Part shown: one piece after another, positions 45,065 through 57,642 of the stretch
How the letters are laid out: each line of letters begins with the position of its first letter
Position numbering within the stretch: the stretch's first letter is position 1
Origin: Carya illinoinensis
Taxonomy: Eukaryota; Streptophyta; Magnoliopsida; Fagales; Juglandaceae
Assembly: GCF_018687715.1 (NCBI RefSeq)
Contig: NC_056757.1
Coordinates: forward strand, 30,299,501 to 30,363,500
Direction: 5' to 3'
DNA length: 64,000 nucleotides
Position numbers and translations under genes: made by a program
Notes under the pieces: model-generated
What the model was told of the DNA's origin: nothing
The model's input: only the letters and a program-made list of their open reading frames with translations
Database searches by the model: none

Positions 45065-45475
45065 TGTTCGAATAGTAAATAACCCGTTCGAAAGGTGAAA
45101 TTCTGTTTAAAAATCCATTCGAACAAAAATAGACCCATTAGAACAAAAATTCATCCATTCGAACAATATGCGAGAAATACAGTCTGTACATATATTCAAA
45201 CAATAAAACATTTTTTCGAATAATATTATTATGCGAAACCCCGTTTGAATAGAGAATTTTCAAAAATAAAATATATGTTCGAACGGACATAATTTATGTT
45301 AGAACAAAAGTCACTTGAAAAATATAGTGGCTCGAACACAAACATTCTGTTAGAACACTGATCTGTTCATTCGAACATGATCGATCAACTATGGTTATTA
45401 CTTCGAATAGATATTTCATATTGTTCGAACGGAAGTATCGGTTCAAACCGAATTTTTTCCATTCTAACAGTTGAT
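45065..45475. repeat. Array of TTCGAAC-like words
   Basis: About 17 copies of a 7- to 9-base word around TTCGAAC or GTTCGAA, in both orientations, with an average spacing near 24 bases. Perfect or near-perfect copies include GTTCGAATAG, CATTCGAACA, GTTCGAACGG (twice) and CATTCGAACATG. Variants carry TTAGAAC, TTCAAAC or TTCTAAC. The core TTCGAA is itself palindromic. The array lies in the subterminal part of the CACTA remnant. Confidence 0.75.
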
Positions 45476-45624
45476 TTAGATGACTGAGTTTTTAAGATGA
45501 AAATTATCTCTAAATACTTTCTGAGACGATCTTTTAGAGACAAAATAGAGATGAAAAAATTTTGTCTCCAAAAATATTTAGAGATAAAATTTAGATTTTT
45601 TGAGATAAATTTCTTTTAGTATTG

Positions 45625-46462
45625 ATAGGAGATCGAGTACTACATATGTTTTTTAGATTAGTATACATAGTTAGCTACTACTCATGATAGACCAGTTTCA
45701 AGATTACTGCACAAGTACTTTCTCATTTATACTGTACGTACCGCATTTTTCCTACGTACATGATTAGAAAGAGAAAAGGAAAATTATTTTTAGCAGCTTG
45801 TTTTACATAGAAGAACGAATTCTGTATATAACATTATGGTATATGACAAATAATTATGTTTTTTTTTTCCTATTTTTACTCTTGTTCGCTTCTAATTCTT
45901 ACGTTATTTTTTGTAGGGATATTAAAGGAGGTGACGGTCTTTCCGCAGAAAAAGAGTGCTCATTGCCCAATATTGATTTTAAATGCAGGGAGCAGCTGCC
46001 CAAATCACTTCGTTAATTTTCTCCTTTTAATAATGCGAAATAGAGAATCATGTTCTAATTAATTTAGACGTGAGAAGCTTACAAATTGCGTTGAAAGAGG
46101 GTGCATGCAATGCAATATACTGCGCGCTCATCATCAAAAAAGGAGGAAGTTATACCTGAGAAAGTTGGCCCCCTTTTTATTCACTTTGGAACGATGATGA
46201 TCAGTATCCCCACAACGTCCCACTAAATTACAAGGGCCATGCCATAACTATCCAACACATGAAGCCTACAAAAAGGCATCTCCATCTCCCATGATCGATT
46301 TTATTATCCCCCCCACCAAAGTAGACAGAACCCTACCTTTCTCTCAAAGACCGGTCTCCATCACAAAGATTTCAAAATTAGAAACCATGCATGTTGTGTG
46401 TTTTTGTTGTTTGTGCAATGAATTTGTCTAGAGAGAGAGAGTGAGTGTGTGTGTGTATGTGT

Positions 46463-46526
<64 letters not shown>

Positions 46527-46996
46527 TAGAGAAACTTTTTCTACATGAACCTTAATTAATTTATTAGCTAAAAACGACCTTGTCTGAATCTTGAAGCAAA
46601 TTTGCATGATCAGAAGTACTTAGGATTTTTCTATTTTTATTTTGAAATTAATATTAAACAATTAAACAACTTAAAGTACTGCTTTAGAATTGTATATAAT
46701 TAACTAATCTCATGGAGATTTGGGATATTATATGGATTCTTTCTTTATTTTATTTGTATGGTTATCGACATTACATATGATTCCACCAATTGGTGCCTCC
46801 ACGTAAAAGTCCATATTTGTTGATACGTTACTCTCCATCAAAGAATCTTACTTTGATGATCTCTTCAATTCAACTTATTTTCAAATTAAATCATCCTGAA
46901 AATTTTTCTAATACATGAGTATATTTGTATGTCTTTCACGATCGAATACGTTAAATTAATTATCTTGCATTTTATTTGCAAGCTAAGACGTTATTG

Positions 46997-47027
<31 letters not shown>

Positions 47028-49747
47028 AAAATATTTATGCTAAATAACAGTACCTTTTTCATTATTATTAAGATGAGAAATATTTAGCCATAAAGTAATT
47101 ATACAAAAAGTTATCTTATGTGCTACACTATATTATGAAGTTATTTTTATTTTAAATTACGTAGATTTTAAGAATTATATGAAACTATATCAATTTGTGT
47201 GTTTATTAATTTTATATAATTCTTTTGTGCCGGTAGTACATCTATATTAAGATTCCTTAACGTTGGTATGAAGACCATGCCTACACGCTGATCTAAATAG
47301 GTAAAAAAAAAAAAAAAATTCAAGACTTCAAAGACAGAGTCATGGGTGTGCAGCAATATCTCTGTTAAATGTTACCCTACTCTTTTTTGTTGGAGACGAC
47401 ATGGCCGGCCTTGTTCTGTTAAAAAAGAATTGCAGCGATCATTGACTCTGAAATTAGTAACCACGCGTACATGCATACAGAGCCAACGGTAGGCTGTGCA
47501 AAACGAACCTGATAAACGCCAAGCACAAATTCTCTCTTTCTCTGTGAAACTTTTTTAAAAAAATCCAACTTTTTTTCATTAAAGAAAAAACCCTTTAAGA
47601 ATTATCCCCCACGCTGTCACATGTATGGACTGACATAAGCAGTACTCGATCATCATATATATATATATATATACCACATGCACATGCAAACAAACATGCA
47701 CCTGTTTGATCTCTCTGTTTCTCACTCCCAAACAAATTAAAAAGAAAAAAAGAAAAGTGTAGATCATATATAGTGTATTGGATCACACTCTTTGATAGAT
47801 GATCCGCTCGATCGTGTTGATCATGATGGCATTGATGATGGTATGATGACGAGATTAAAGTCTATCCCCTTTTATTTTATTTTTCTTTTGTATCTTCCAT
47901 CGATCGCACTCTTTTACTTAGTGGGTATGAGAAACGCAAACCCCACTAATTTCTGTAATGGCCGGGAACATGCACCTTAAAAAAGCAATTATCATTAGGG
48001 GTGTCCCCCCCTCCACCTCTTTATTATTGTTTGCTCTAGAGTACGGTATGCAAAATCAAATCCCATTGACTCTTAAAACGTATGAAATCATCTATCTCCC
48101 ATCAATATTTGTCACGAGATCAGGATCGGATCGATTCCATGCATATGATTATTACGTAGACAGTACTACCAATACATGATGCTTTATTATATATATATAT
48201 ATCTTCCCATGATCTTCGGCTTCCCTCATCCCTTGGGGATCGTAAGTTGATCATATAATTGGTTGGTACTTTGGTTGGCTACTCTCTTATTGTTTGGGCC
48301 TTTTATAATTTACTGACTCTCGATCACTATATCGATCGCTTGGGGCCCCAATTCTGATCAGCTACGTACATATTTTCTTCCCTTTCAACAAGTGGTCATT
48401 TCTTATAATAATTCTTTCTTCTTTTTGGTGTCGTTCTAATTCCCATTAGGGTTCCACATTTCATGATGACAGTGCAACTAGCTAGCTAGGAGGGATAGCT
48501 TGCTGTTTGGTCGAAAGGAATATTATATGTGCAGCTGGAACTTGGGGATCTCTGGTCATTCTTCCACTGACATATTAGCTGGCCTAGCCTGCTATATACA
48601 TAGTGTGGTTTATGGACTCAAACAACGATCTAATTAGAAACCATTGGGGCACAGAAAGTTTTAGAAAGCCTGACTCCGGTGAGGGATTATTAATTATTTC
48701 AAATCATTTGGCTACTTTATGGGGTTACTCATGTTTACATGACAAGCGAACCCTTCATTGAAAACAAAGATAGAGACAGAATGTACGTACAAGATAATTA
48801 GTTTTAGATCTCCTTAACTACTAATTGAATGATGCATGTGCCACACCAAGTTTTACTTGATCATTTCAAGTTTCCAACTTAAAGCAAGTTTATATATATC
48901 ACTACCACACATCAATTTCATCACAATGCATGAAACATAAATTAAGATCAGTACCATCTCTTTTATTATGATCATGCTCTTACTATCTAATGATGTGATA
49001 TTAAATGATCAAAAACTATTTATATATTCTGTTTCAAGTGTGGGCTAGCTGATCATCATTTAATACCACACCAAGAGATGTTGAGAGGTTGATAGTACAA
49101 AAATTGATGAATAGAATTTTTCAAAAATTAAAAGATTAAATACTTTTGTTCTTATAGCTAGCTAGGCTTCAGTTTATGAGTCATTTATCAATTTAGTATG
49201 GTATTAGTAGTGATGCGACCATAATTATATTTTAGTGAGTACAAAATCTAACTAATGAATGTAAAAGAATTATCATAATTGCTACGTACAACCGACGTGT
49301 GCAACCGCTGTGTAACTAGTTGACTGCCACACCTGCATCTATCAGAAAAAAAATTTAAAAAAGAAAGAAAGAGAAATTTGAGAAAAGTAGAACCCCAGGA
49401 AGAAGATAATTGATTGGACTATAAACATATATATGAGAAAAGTAGAACCTCAGGAAGAAGATCTGAAAAAAGTTTCATATTTGAGTGAAATCATTTTGTA
49501 CAAATCACATAGAGAATTTACACTGTAAGCATTTCAATCATCTGGGAAGAAAAACGTTATTTGAGTGAGGGCATTTTGATAGAAAGGTGGTGTTGAAACT
49601 ATGCCGAAACCCATTTTGAAGGAAAGGAAGAAGACCAAGAAAAATACCACAGAGTGGAAGCAACCCATCTTTAGTCATCTTCAACATTTCCACCTTCTTA
49701 TGGTATGGACAACTAAGACAAAGAACAGTCACCCATCTTCATATATT

Positions 49748-49778
<31 letters not shown>

Positions 49779-49848
49779 CTCTAGAAATAAGTTCTAAGTC
49801 TCCCCTTTTTTTTCTCTCATTCATCTCCTTTCTTTGACTTTCTCCACG
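45625..49848. other. Long stretch without a recognised gene
   Basis: Contains promoter-like sequence at 46190-46430 ahead of a long GA microsatellite (46433-46524), family D repeat words near 47090-47245, several AT tracts and AT-rich unique sequence. No frame shows a domain I recognise. A non-coding RNA gene starting near 46.4 kb is possible but unproven. Confidence 0.4.
46433..46524. repeat. GA microsatellite with GT interruption
   Basis: A GA run, a short GTGTGT interruption, then more than 25 GA units up to about 46524. Tracts of this kind often sit in plant leaders and are bound by GAGA-binding BPC proteins. Confidence 0.8.
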
Positions 49849-50165
49849 ATGAGGAGTATAGCATCTTGTTATAGCAAACATGCCGTTAAGGACTCTGATT
49901 TGTATTGCTCAGACCCTTCAAACCAGCCTAATCTCTCAACAAAGATGATTCCTTCGATCCCAAATGCAGTGAGATGTATATATAAAGCCAAACTCTCAAC
50001 CCAAAGGCAACTCCTGGTCACGCTCAATTGGTGCAATGAACTTATGGGCCAAGGCTTCATCATTAACATCGATGACAACACATGCATCCTCCCCCTCCAA
50101 CTCTAATTCCAGTTGTCAACAATTGCAAAAAACAAAGGCTCGAGAACGAAGATGAGAAGGGAGAA
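49849..50165 (+). pseudogene. DUF868-family fragment, frameshifted
   Basis: From the ATG at 49849 the frame reads MRSIASCYSKHAVKDSDLYC, then NLSTKMIPSIPNAVRCIYKA, KLSTQRQLLVTLNWCNELMG and QGFIINIDDN. This matches the N-terminal start of plant DUF868 proteins (function unknown), as I know them. After about 83 codons the frame shifts by one: the other frame carries SSPSNSNSSCQQLQKTKA and then ends in TGA near 50160. The rest of the domain, including its core strands, is missing. No intron or promoter was identified. It is either a truncated gene copy or a captured fragment. Confidence 0.65.
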
Positions 50166-50283
50166 TGCCAACAGGAAGGAACACCCACTTCGAAGGAGAA
50201 GGGTTATTCAAGAAGGGAGGGGAGACGGGAGAATGTTTGGTTGCAATTCGCATGAGGAATGAAACGGTGTGTTTTGACTTTAA

Positions 50284-50384
50284 ATGAAACACACTGTTTC
50301 ATCAAACATAAAATCCTGCCCGTGTTGGCTAGATTTTCTTCTACCCCGCCTACTGCAATGTAAAAATGAAACACAATGTTTCAT
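50284..50384. repeat. Twin palindromes ATGAAACA-N3-TGTTTCAT
   Basis: ATGAAACACACTGTTTCAT at 50284-50302 and ATGAAACACAATGTTTCAT at 50366-50384 are the same 8-base-arm palindrome with a 3-base centre, spaced 82 bases apart. A half-like word (GAATGAAACGGTGTGTTTTG) lies just upstream. They could be the ends of a small element or paired protein-binding sites. Confidence 0.6.
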
Positions 50385-50617
50385 TTAATGACGTGGAGAC
50401 TCCTCGCCGGTTTATAGGCCAGTTGCAAGAAGTATTTTTCTTTTATATAAGCTAAAACAATTTGATATAAGAGTTTCTACCTTCAACTTTTGAACACAGA
50501 AATTCTTTATCCAAAACAAGGTAAATAATTTTTTTTAGTGTGGTGTAGTATTATTAGATTAATCGGCTAGATTTTTTTTTTTTTTTGGAGTTTGAGTTTC
50601 TTTTTAGTTTTACATTA

Positions 50618-50775
50618 TAAAAATTCTATGTGCAGACACTTTTGCATACTCTTTTGCGCACTCTACTAATGTGATTGATTGTGCACTTTTTTAATATAAA
50701 ATAGTTATTTTAGTCAATTACATTAATAGAGTGTTTAAGGAGTATACAAAAATAACTATATGTAACAAAATTCTT
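50618..50775. repeat. Foldback MITE (family C)
   Basis: TTTTGCATACTCTTTTGCGC and ACTCTACTAATGTGATTGAT on the left mirror GTCAATTACATTAATAGAGT and AGTATACAAAAATAACTATA on the right. This is the same word pattern as the copy at 26613-26732. Non-coding. Confidence 0.65.
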
Positions 50776-52422
50776 TATATTTTGAGCATACTAGCTATAA
50801 TTTAATAAATTTTGTTTTGTTTTTGAGTGAAAATAATCTTTTAATTATAGTCTGATAACAAAACAAAAATCTCTACTTCACCTAATTTAAATGAAACATT
50901 TTACACGTTAGATTCACTTATTAAGTAAACATCCACTCACTAGTGTGGAGAAAATGTTAAATATATACTCCCTATATATCATTGAACTCACCTCCGGCCT
51001 TCCATAACTGTATGTTTTTTAGGCAGTTTGTGACTTAATTGTCATGTTGCTTTTAACCAAATTTTTGTCAACTTTCAAGGTGCAATAATAATTTATAAAT
51101 GGTTAATGGAAACTTTCGCCACCAGTAATAATTTAATTACAATGAGATGAGAGAGAGATCGGGGAAAGGTATAAGCTGGAAGAAATGCATGGGGCCGGTG
51201 CCTATAATCTTGAAAATGAAATTTGGGTAGAAAGACATCGCCGTCAAGGCCCCTTGCTTACATATATGCTTTGATTCCAAGCTTAAGTCATTCCATGCCC
51301 ATGCACTGTCACCAGTACTACTGGCCACGCTTTCCAATATCTCAGGCTAGCTAGCTGCTTTTAGAGAGAGAGAGAGAGAGAGAGCGAGCGCATGACATAC
51401 ATATGTCTGAATTCTAATCCCCCCGGCTGGAACAACTAGAACTTTTTCCTGCATTTTTCGTCCGTATAGGGTTTGGACAAAAACTATATAAATATATATA
51501 TACACGCATTAACATAAAAAAGAAGATGATAGAAATTATTTATCTGAAGCTTGAAGCAAACTTCATTGCCTATAGATCATGATCAGCTGCAACGACGAAT
51601 CTAAAAGCATTGTTTACTTTAATTTTTGAGACAGATCAAGAAAGTGATCATCATGCATTCGATCGGCCTAGAATTGTCTTACTAATTTTAGTACGGCCTC
51701 TATCTCCAACTATCCAAAACTTATAAGGTGGCTCAAATTAAAAATGCTCCTCATTATTATGGCTTTCCATCTGTATATAAAAATGTCATTGTTTCAGTTA
51801 GAGAGTCGTTGATATAACTGTCTTTGAAAAGTCCCTTTGTTTCGAACCAAGGTTTTTCTCAGAGAGAGCGAGAGAGAGAGAGAGAGAGAGTGTGCGTTTA
51901 AACGTGTTTGATGGGATGGAAAGAAACTGGCCAGCTTTTCCAGGATGAGAGGCAGCCAGCCAAGAACAGCCACCATTGCACTTCAATTTAGAAATCAGTA
52001 CTCATTTTGAAACTTTCTTTTCACCATAACAGAGGTTTTAAACCAAAAAGAACAGGAAGAGGATGGATAGACAATTATTCTGATTCCGTACACAGTATGT
52101 GCAATGAGGGTGGGAGGCACATGGCTAAACAAAGCCCACGTTGCTGTGCTAACTAGCTTGTATATTTTCTCAGGTTGTGGGGAGACAACATCATGCATGC
52201 CCAAATTAAGTCCCTATAATTTATTTCTTTATTTGTTTATAATCCCCTCTTAATCATAACCTATACCCAAATGTACGTGATCCGTCTCATTAATAACTCA
52301 TTATTGACAGGTAATGCATGTCATTATGCCCGACCAGTACTTATGTGGGCACTCCCCCCCTCTCTCTCAAATTCAGGCATGATCTCATGAAAATATTCAT
52401 CCATACTGCAGTCCTCTGTTTG

Positions 52423-52455
<33 letters not shown>

Positions 52456-53079
52456 ATAGCAATTAGTGTCAAAGGATGATAAATGTTACTTCATTTTCTA
52501 CTCAGAAAGCATCTCGATCGCTAAAAGTACCCATAGCATAAAAAACTTTTAGCTAGGAGTATATATGATGATCATCATCAATATATAAGTAATTCTAAGC
52601 TAGGCCATTTTTTATGGCAATATTGATGTTTCCTTCAACAAGTGAGAGCCTGGCCAATTGTATTTGTATGGATGTCGACGGAATAAAACACGTTTAAAAA
52701 CTCTAATTCCTTCCAAATTTGGCAAAAGAAACCTGCAAAAACTGTCTTTCAAGCAAATTAATGGAGACAAAACTGGCAGCACTTAAGTTGTCTCTTTCTT
52801 GCTGTTTGATCATCTATACAAGGAACCTCTATTAGGGCTAAAAAGGGCCTTTTTGTGATATTCCAAAAAGAAAAGAGTTTTTCTAGTAAATTTATCCTTG
52901 AAATTTGCCCTAAAGTTGTTAGCTGGCCGAAGAACCCTGCCCTAAAGTTTTCCCTATAGAAAACAGGTGGAACATATATTTCATCTTAAGAAGAAAAGTC
53001 AAAATAAAAATATATATCGATCAGTACTACAGTTCGACCTCCTCTAGAATAATAAATATTCAATCTAACTGACTGACCA

Positions 53080-53081
<2 letters not shown>

Positions 53082-53146
<65 letters not shown>

Positions 53147-53162
53147 TCTCTCTCTCTCTCTC
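53082..53162 (+). repeat. 81-base CT tract before the LAX2-like gene
   Basis: About forty CT units with a single CC interruption (near 53143). It lies about 350 bases before the main start codon, in the promoter or leader depending on where transcription begins. Confidence 0.85.
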
Positions 53163-53386
53163 CTGCGCCTATTTCATCTCCGCAAGCTTCCAAACAAATA
53201 AAATTCATGGAAAGTGAGATTTGCAAAGTTTCTAATTCTCCTCTTTGTTCTCTGATATGTCTATGATGAAACAGCTTATAACAACAACAACCACCCTTAT
53301 CTGGTTAATGGGCATCTCTCTCTTTTTTTGTTCCACAATCCCAAAACATTCTCATGGCTCCAGCGGATCATGATCCCTCTCTCACA

Positions 53387-53392
53387 TATAAA
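53387..53392 (+). promoter_or_regulatory. Candidate TATA box of the LAX2-like gene
   Basis: TATAAA in context CACATATAAAGCCC. If used, transcription would begin near 53418, only a few bases before the upstream ATG at 53424. No RNA evidence is available, so the box may instead lie inside a longer leader. Confidence 0.35.
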
Positions 53393-53423
53393 GCCCACAA
53401 TATCCCAGGATCTTCATTAATCC

Positions 53424-53519
53424 ATGGCTTGCCTTGAGACCGGGTACAAGCTGCTCAACAATTATACGGAAGACAATCACCGAAACTGGCGGGTCGATAT
53501 CCCAGGCAACCGGATATGA
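53424..53519 (+). CDS. Upstream ORF overlapping the LAX2-like start
   Basis: Begins at an ATG (MACLETGYKLLNN...), runs 31 codons and ends with TGA at 53517-53519. The stop shares bases with the main start: the junction reads ATATGACG, so the main AUG at 53516 and the uORF UGA overlap as AUGA. The ATG has a poor base at -3 (T) but G at +4. The composition looks peptide-like and not like random leader. It could be a regulatory uORF, or coding sequence put out of frame by a single-base error. Confidence 0.4.
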   Translation: MACLETGYKLLNNYTEDNHRNWRVDIPGNRI

Positions 53520-55981
53520 CGTCCATGGTTCCAGCTGCTCAAACCCTCTCTAAACAACAACATCTTCATATTTCCGGAGATTATGCTGGTTGTGGTACTG
53601 GTGCTAATTATAGAGAAGATTTTGATCTTATGAGCGGTACTGTAGAAGGGTATGCATACTTTAGTACTGAATCTTGCTTAGGATCTGATCCTGTGGTCGG
53701 TGATCAGAATATGGCTGAAGATGAATCGAGAACTAACAGTAGCCTTAACGAAGCGGCGACGAGCTCAAAGGATCTTATTCATCAAGAAGAGAGGGATGAA
53801 GGGTGGCTAAAATTGAGTATAGGCGGTCACGCCGCCTGCAGCCATAACAGCAAGCATGATGATCATCAGGCAAACCCAACGGCGAGAAGAGGTTCCGGGT
53901 CGATCGAGCTTGATCTATTGCCCGGTGGCAGTACTTCTCAGCAAGCAAGGCCATTAGCTCCTATCTTCCATGTTCCCGAATTTAGAGTTCCTCGTGCCAC
54001 TAGTTTTAGTACATCCTTGTTTTTTCAGCACCCGGGAAGTAGTACTTCAAACTTTCCTCATCACCAAGAGATTAACTGGGCGGCGTTTAGGCCAATTCGG
54101 CATAATATAGGGAGTACTGCTTCTTCCTCTACATCATCGTCTTCTTCCTTGATGCCATTCGGGTCGTATTTTGCACAGCCGCCGCTTCAGCTCCAATCTA
54201 TGATGGATGTTGCCGGGCCGAGCTTAGATTTTAGAGTTATTGATCCTCCTCGGAGGCCCCATTCGGGCATTTGGTTTATGCTACGAGCATCCCAGAATCA
54301 GTTAAGTGCATATTATATATCTAAAAATAGAACAGCTGGTAACAAATTTCGATCAATTGATCAAAATATATCTGGTCCAAAATTAATTTTTCTGTTCTCT
54401 TCTCCTATAATATCTGTATATTTGGAAGCTAGGCATAGGAATATAATTTGTTTTGTAACAGTTTTCACTTGGTTTCTCATTAATGCAGAACAAAAGAACC
54501 ATTTTTGCCTCAGATACCAAAGAACTACCTGAGAATCAAGTAATATATCATATCCTCTTTGATTTATCTTCACTTCGTCTTTTTTTTTCAAAAAAAAAAA
54601 ATCTAAAGCCTTTCTTTTGAGTTCACAAATTAAAACTGAAGTTTCTCTCTCCCCTCCGTCTCTCTCAGCTCGATCGTTACTTATTTCGCTTTTATATGTT
54701 TTGGCTTTCAAATCTTCAGGGATGGAAGGATGACAGTTCGATTATTAATGAAGTACTTGGTCAATAAGCTGAAACTGGATAGCGAATCAGAGGTATTTAA
54801 ATCCATTACCGCAACTTGATCTACTTTTCGTTAGAAATGCTTATATATATATGTTGGTGTTTGATTGGTTCCATGAGCTAGCTAGCTTATTGCTTCTTCA
54901 TTTTGGTTATTATATATATATATGAGTGTGTGTGTGTGTTCTGACGATTAATGACAAGACATGTATGGGTGCATAGAATTAATAGCAAAATGAACCAAAC
55001 CCAATCACAGATTTTATCAATCGACTAATTTAATTAGATGAATATGGACATATAGTACTTGTTGTTAGAGGCATGAAAGAAACAGCAGAACTAAGAATTT
55101 CTTTATTTCTTCTGTTAAAATCACATTTCTGAATTAGGTGGGAAGTATATATCTGGGGAGGAGCCATCTTCACCTTTTGGATTATTAGCCTTTCAAGTTT
55201 GAATCTATTATAAGTAGAATTTGGCTTCAACTGAGAACTTTTCTAATCATGAAAAAGATCGCCATTTCCAAATTGGTCTTAAGTTTTGAGGTTTATATGC
55301 TGCGGACATTTTGGTGATGGATTTAGGTGCATGTAAAGTTCAAGTGGAGAAATCTGGACACAACTTTAGAAAACTACCTACCACCCACTTTCCACAAACC
55401 CTAAAACAATACTTCCATGGAAAACAGGAGAAAGCACAACCAAATTCAAAACGCCATGTATATATATATATAGATACAGATCCGGACACACACACACGTT
55501 CAGACGATACACATATACATGTATATAGAAACACGTACAAACAATGATAGAAGACATCTCCTAATTCTACAATTATAATTGTAATGGCTTTCTGATCATC
55601 AAGTATAACCACAATAACACATGTTTTGACCCTTTGTACGTAACACCTTCATCATGCAAGTCTAGATATCAATAACAAGTTAAATTATATATAGGTTTTC
55701 TTTTTTTTTTCTTAAAGTCAATCTAGCCAACAGGCCAGGATACTCCAACAAAATTAAGTTCTAATCCTAAGTACCTGGCTAGCAGACCTTTAGATAACCA
55801 TTAAAATTGAAATCTCTCATTAAACTCATGTAGGCCTGAAAATATGAACGAGTAATTCTAAAATGGGATGAAAGGCTTTTAAGGAACTTAGTCATGCGAC
55901 TGCATGTTCGTGGAGCTAGCTAGCATTCGTCTTGATAGTTGGCATATATATGCATGCGCGCGCGCGAGCGCACACATAGAT

Positions 55982-56021
<40 letters not shown>

Positions 56022-57080
56022 AATGATATTTGCAGTTGTGGTTGTGCAAGCGGCGTGCAGTCGTTTTGAAAAAAATGAATTAATATGAGACCCGTATGAA
56101 AAAAAAAACTAACTTTTTAATCATGGACTCCACTCTTTTTCAAAGCGATTGCGCGGCGTTTGTAATTCCACTATATATAGCATTGCCACATATATATATT
56201 ATATATATGAGGTAAGAGAATCACAGCGCTTTAAATGGAATGCTAACACCCTACTGGTATTTCACATCTGTTGTGTACGTGTCTGTGCCTGTGTGTGTGG
56301 GTGTTGTACGTTTTATGTGGGGGGCGGGGGGGTGGTGGATGGCTAGCTAGGATATAATTAGTATAATTAGCCAGTCGATCGATCCATAGTAATGACCAGC
56401 TTCACCATGCTTGCAAGTACTACTCTTGCTGCATGGTAGGCTTAACCATATAAAATTCCATCAATCAGAATGTAATTAATTTTGGTAAGTGTAAATTATT
56501 ATAAGCAAATTATGAAGAGGATCGAATTATATATATATAATACATTTAGGGAGGTGGAGTTTTGAACTCTACACCTTTATTTTAGAAGCTAGGATAATAC
56601 CAATAAAGCCACATGTCTTTTGGCGATGATGGAATTATTATATGACTGAAGGTTGTACAGAGTTCTTGGTAATGCTTATAATGATATATATATGTGTGTG
56701 TGTGTGTGTGGAAGTAGTACGTACCACACGTAATATATTCAATTAATAAGTAGTACGTACTTCGATGATCTATACTTTAATAAGCACTAGTTTAGCTAGC
56801 TAGCTTGTACGAGATCATACATATTGGTAAAAAGTGACATGATTTTTCTAATAGATACACAAAAATTAACGTTGTCATGTCCCCGGCCACTTTAATTATG
56901 ATCATGATCATACGCTTCATGTACACTCCTGCATGCACATGCATCGAAAGCCAATATTATTTCTTTCCTAGCTAATTATTACTATAAAATATTTTAAGTT
57001 CTTTTTATATAAAATACTTGAGCACTATATATATATATATAAACTTATGGCTATATATGAAACAATATATATAATTCAAG

Positions 57081-57139
<59 letters not shown>

Positions 57140-57608
57140 GTTACTTGAGATTTTTCTCTGCATGAAGAATTTGATCTAGTACCTAGCTAATTGGGAGCCA
57201 TATATAAATTATGACTAGTCTCGATCGGTTTCGCAGCTGATCATTGCATTCAAGTATTTAATTAAAGCACATGTCCACCATTAATTTCAGTTGTTAATAT
57301 ATATAGTTTGAAACTTGAGGTACTTAAATTTCTAAGGTTGATTAAGGTCGGTCGAGAATCAAAACATGATATTCTATATATACCCTTATAAGTACTATAT
57401 ATATATAGGCAGTATGTAGTAATGACCGAACAGTTTTTCAAAGACCTACTTATAATTAATTGCAGTATGCGTATAAGTTTAATTTAATTTAAGAATAACA
57501 TATATATAATATTTAATTCTTAATTATTTCATACATATTATATATATATACTATATAGCTATCTGATTATTTGGCTTTTGTTGTTTTTCCTTTGGGATCG
57601 GAAATTTA

Positions 57609-57642
<34 letters not shown>

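Larger units (their letters stand above)
44431..45624 (+). mobile_element. Degraded CACTA (En/Spm) transposon
   Basis: The left end CACTACAACAAATTTTATTT and the reverse complement of the right end (CAATACTAAAAGAAATTTAT) resemble each other and the canonical CACTAC terminus. Inside are a transposase remnant (44557-44853) and, toward the right end, a dense array of TTCGAAC-like words (45065-45475). A block near the right end mirrors the left: GAGATAAAATTTAGATTTTT against AGCCAAAATTTAAATTTTAT. About 1.2 kb long, so internally deleted relative to an autonomous element. The 3-base flanks (GTA and ATA) match in two of three. Confidence 0.65.
50166..53081. other. Intergenic upstream of the LAX2-like gene
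   Basis: Contains twin short palindromes (50284-50384), a family C foldback (50618-50775), GA tracts at 51364-51384 and 51861-51889, and a TA tract near 52420-52450. No gene recognised. Confidence 0.5.

Noticed and set aside
45421..45445. GGTTCAAACCG as the B-box of a tRNA gene
   Set aside because: No A-box, acceptor stem or anticodon arm lies at the right distance. It is one word of the TTCGAAC array.
54301..54532. C-terminal part of the 338-codon frame after 54300
   Set aside because: It runs into intron 1 of the LAX2-like gene. The donor at 54301 restores the conserved QNQTKEPFLPQI sequence from exon 2.
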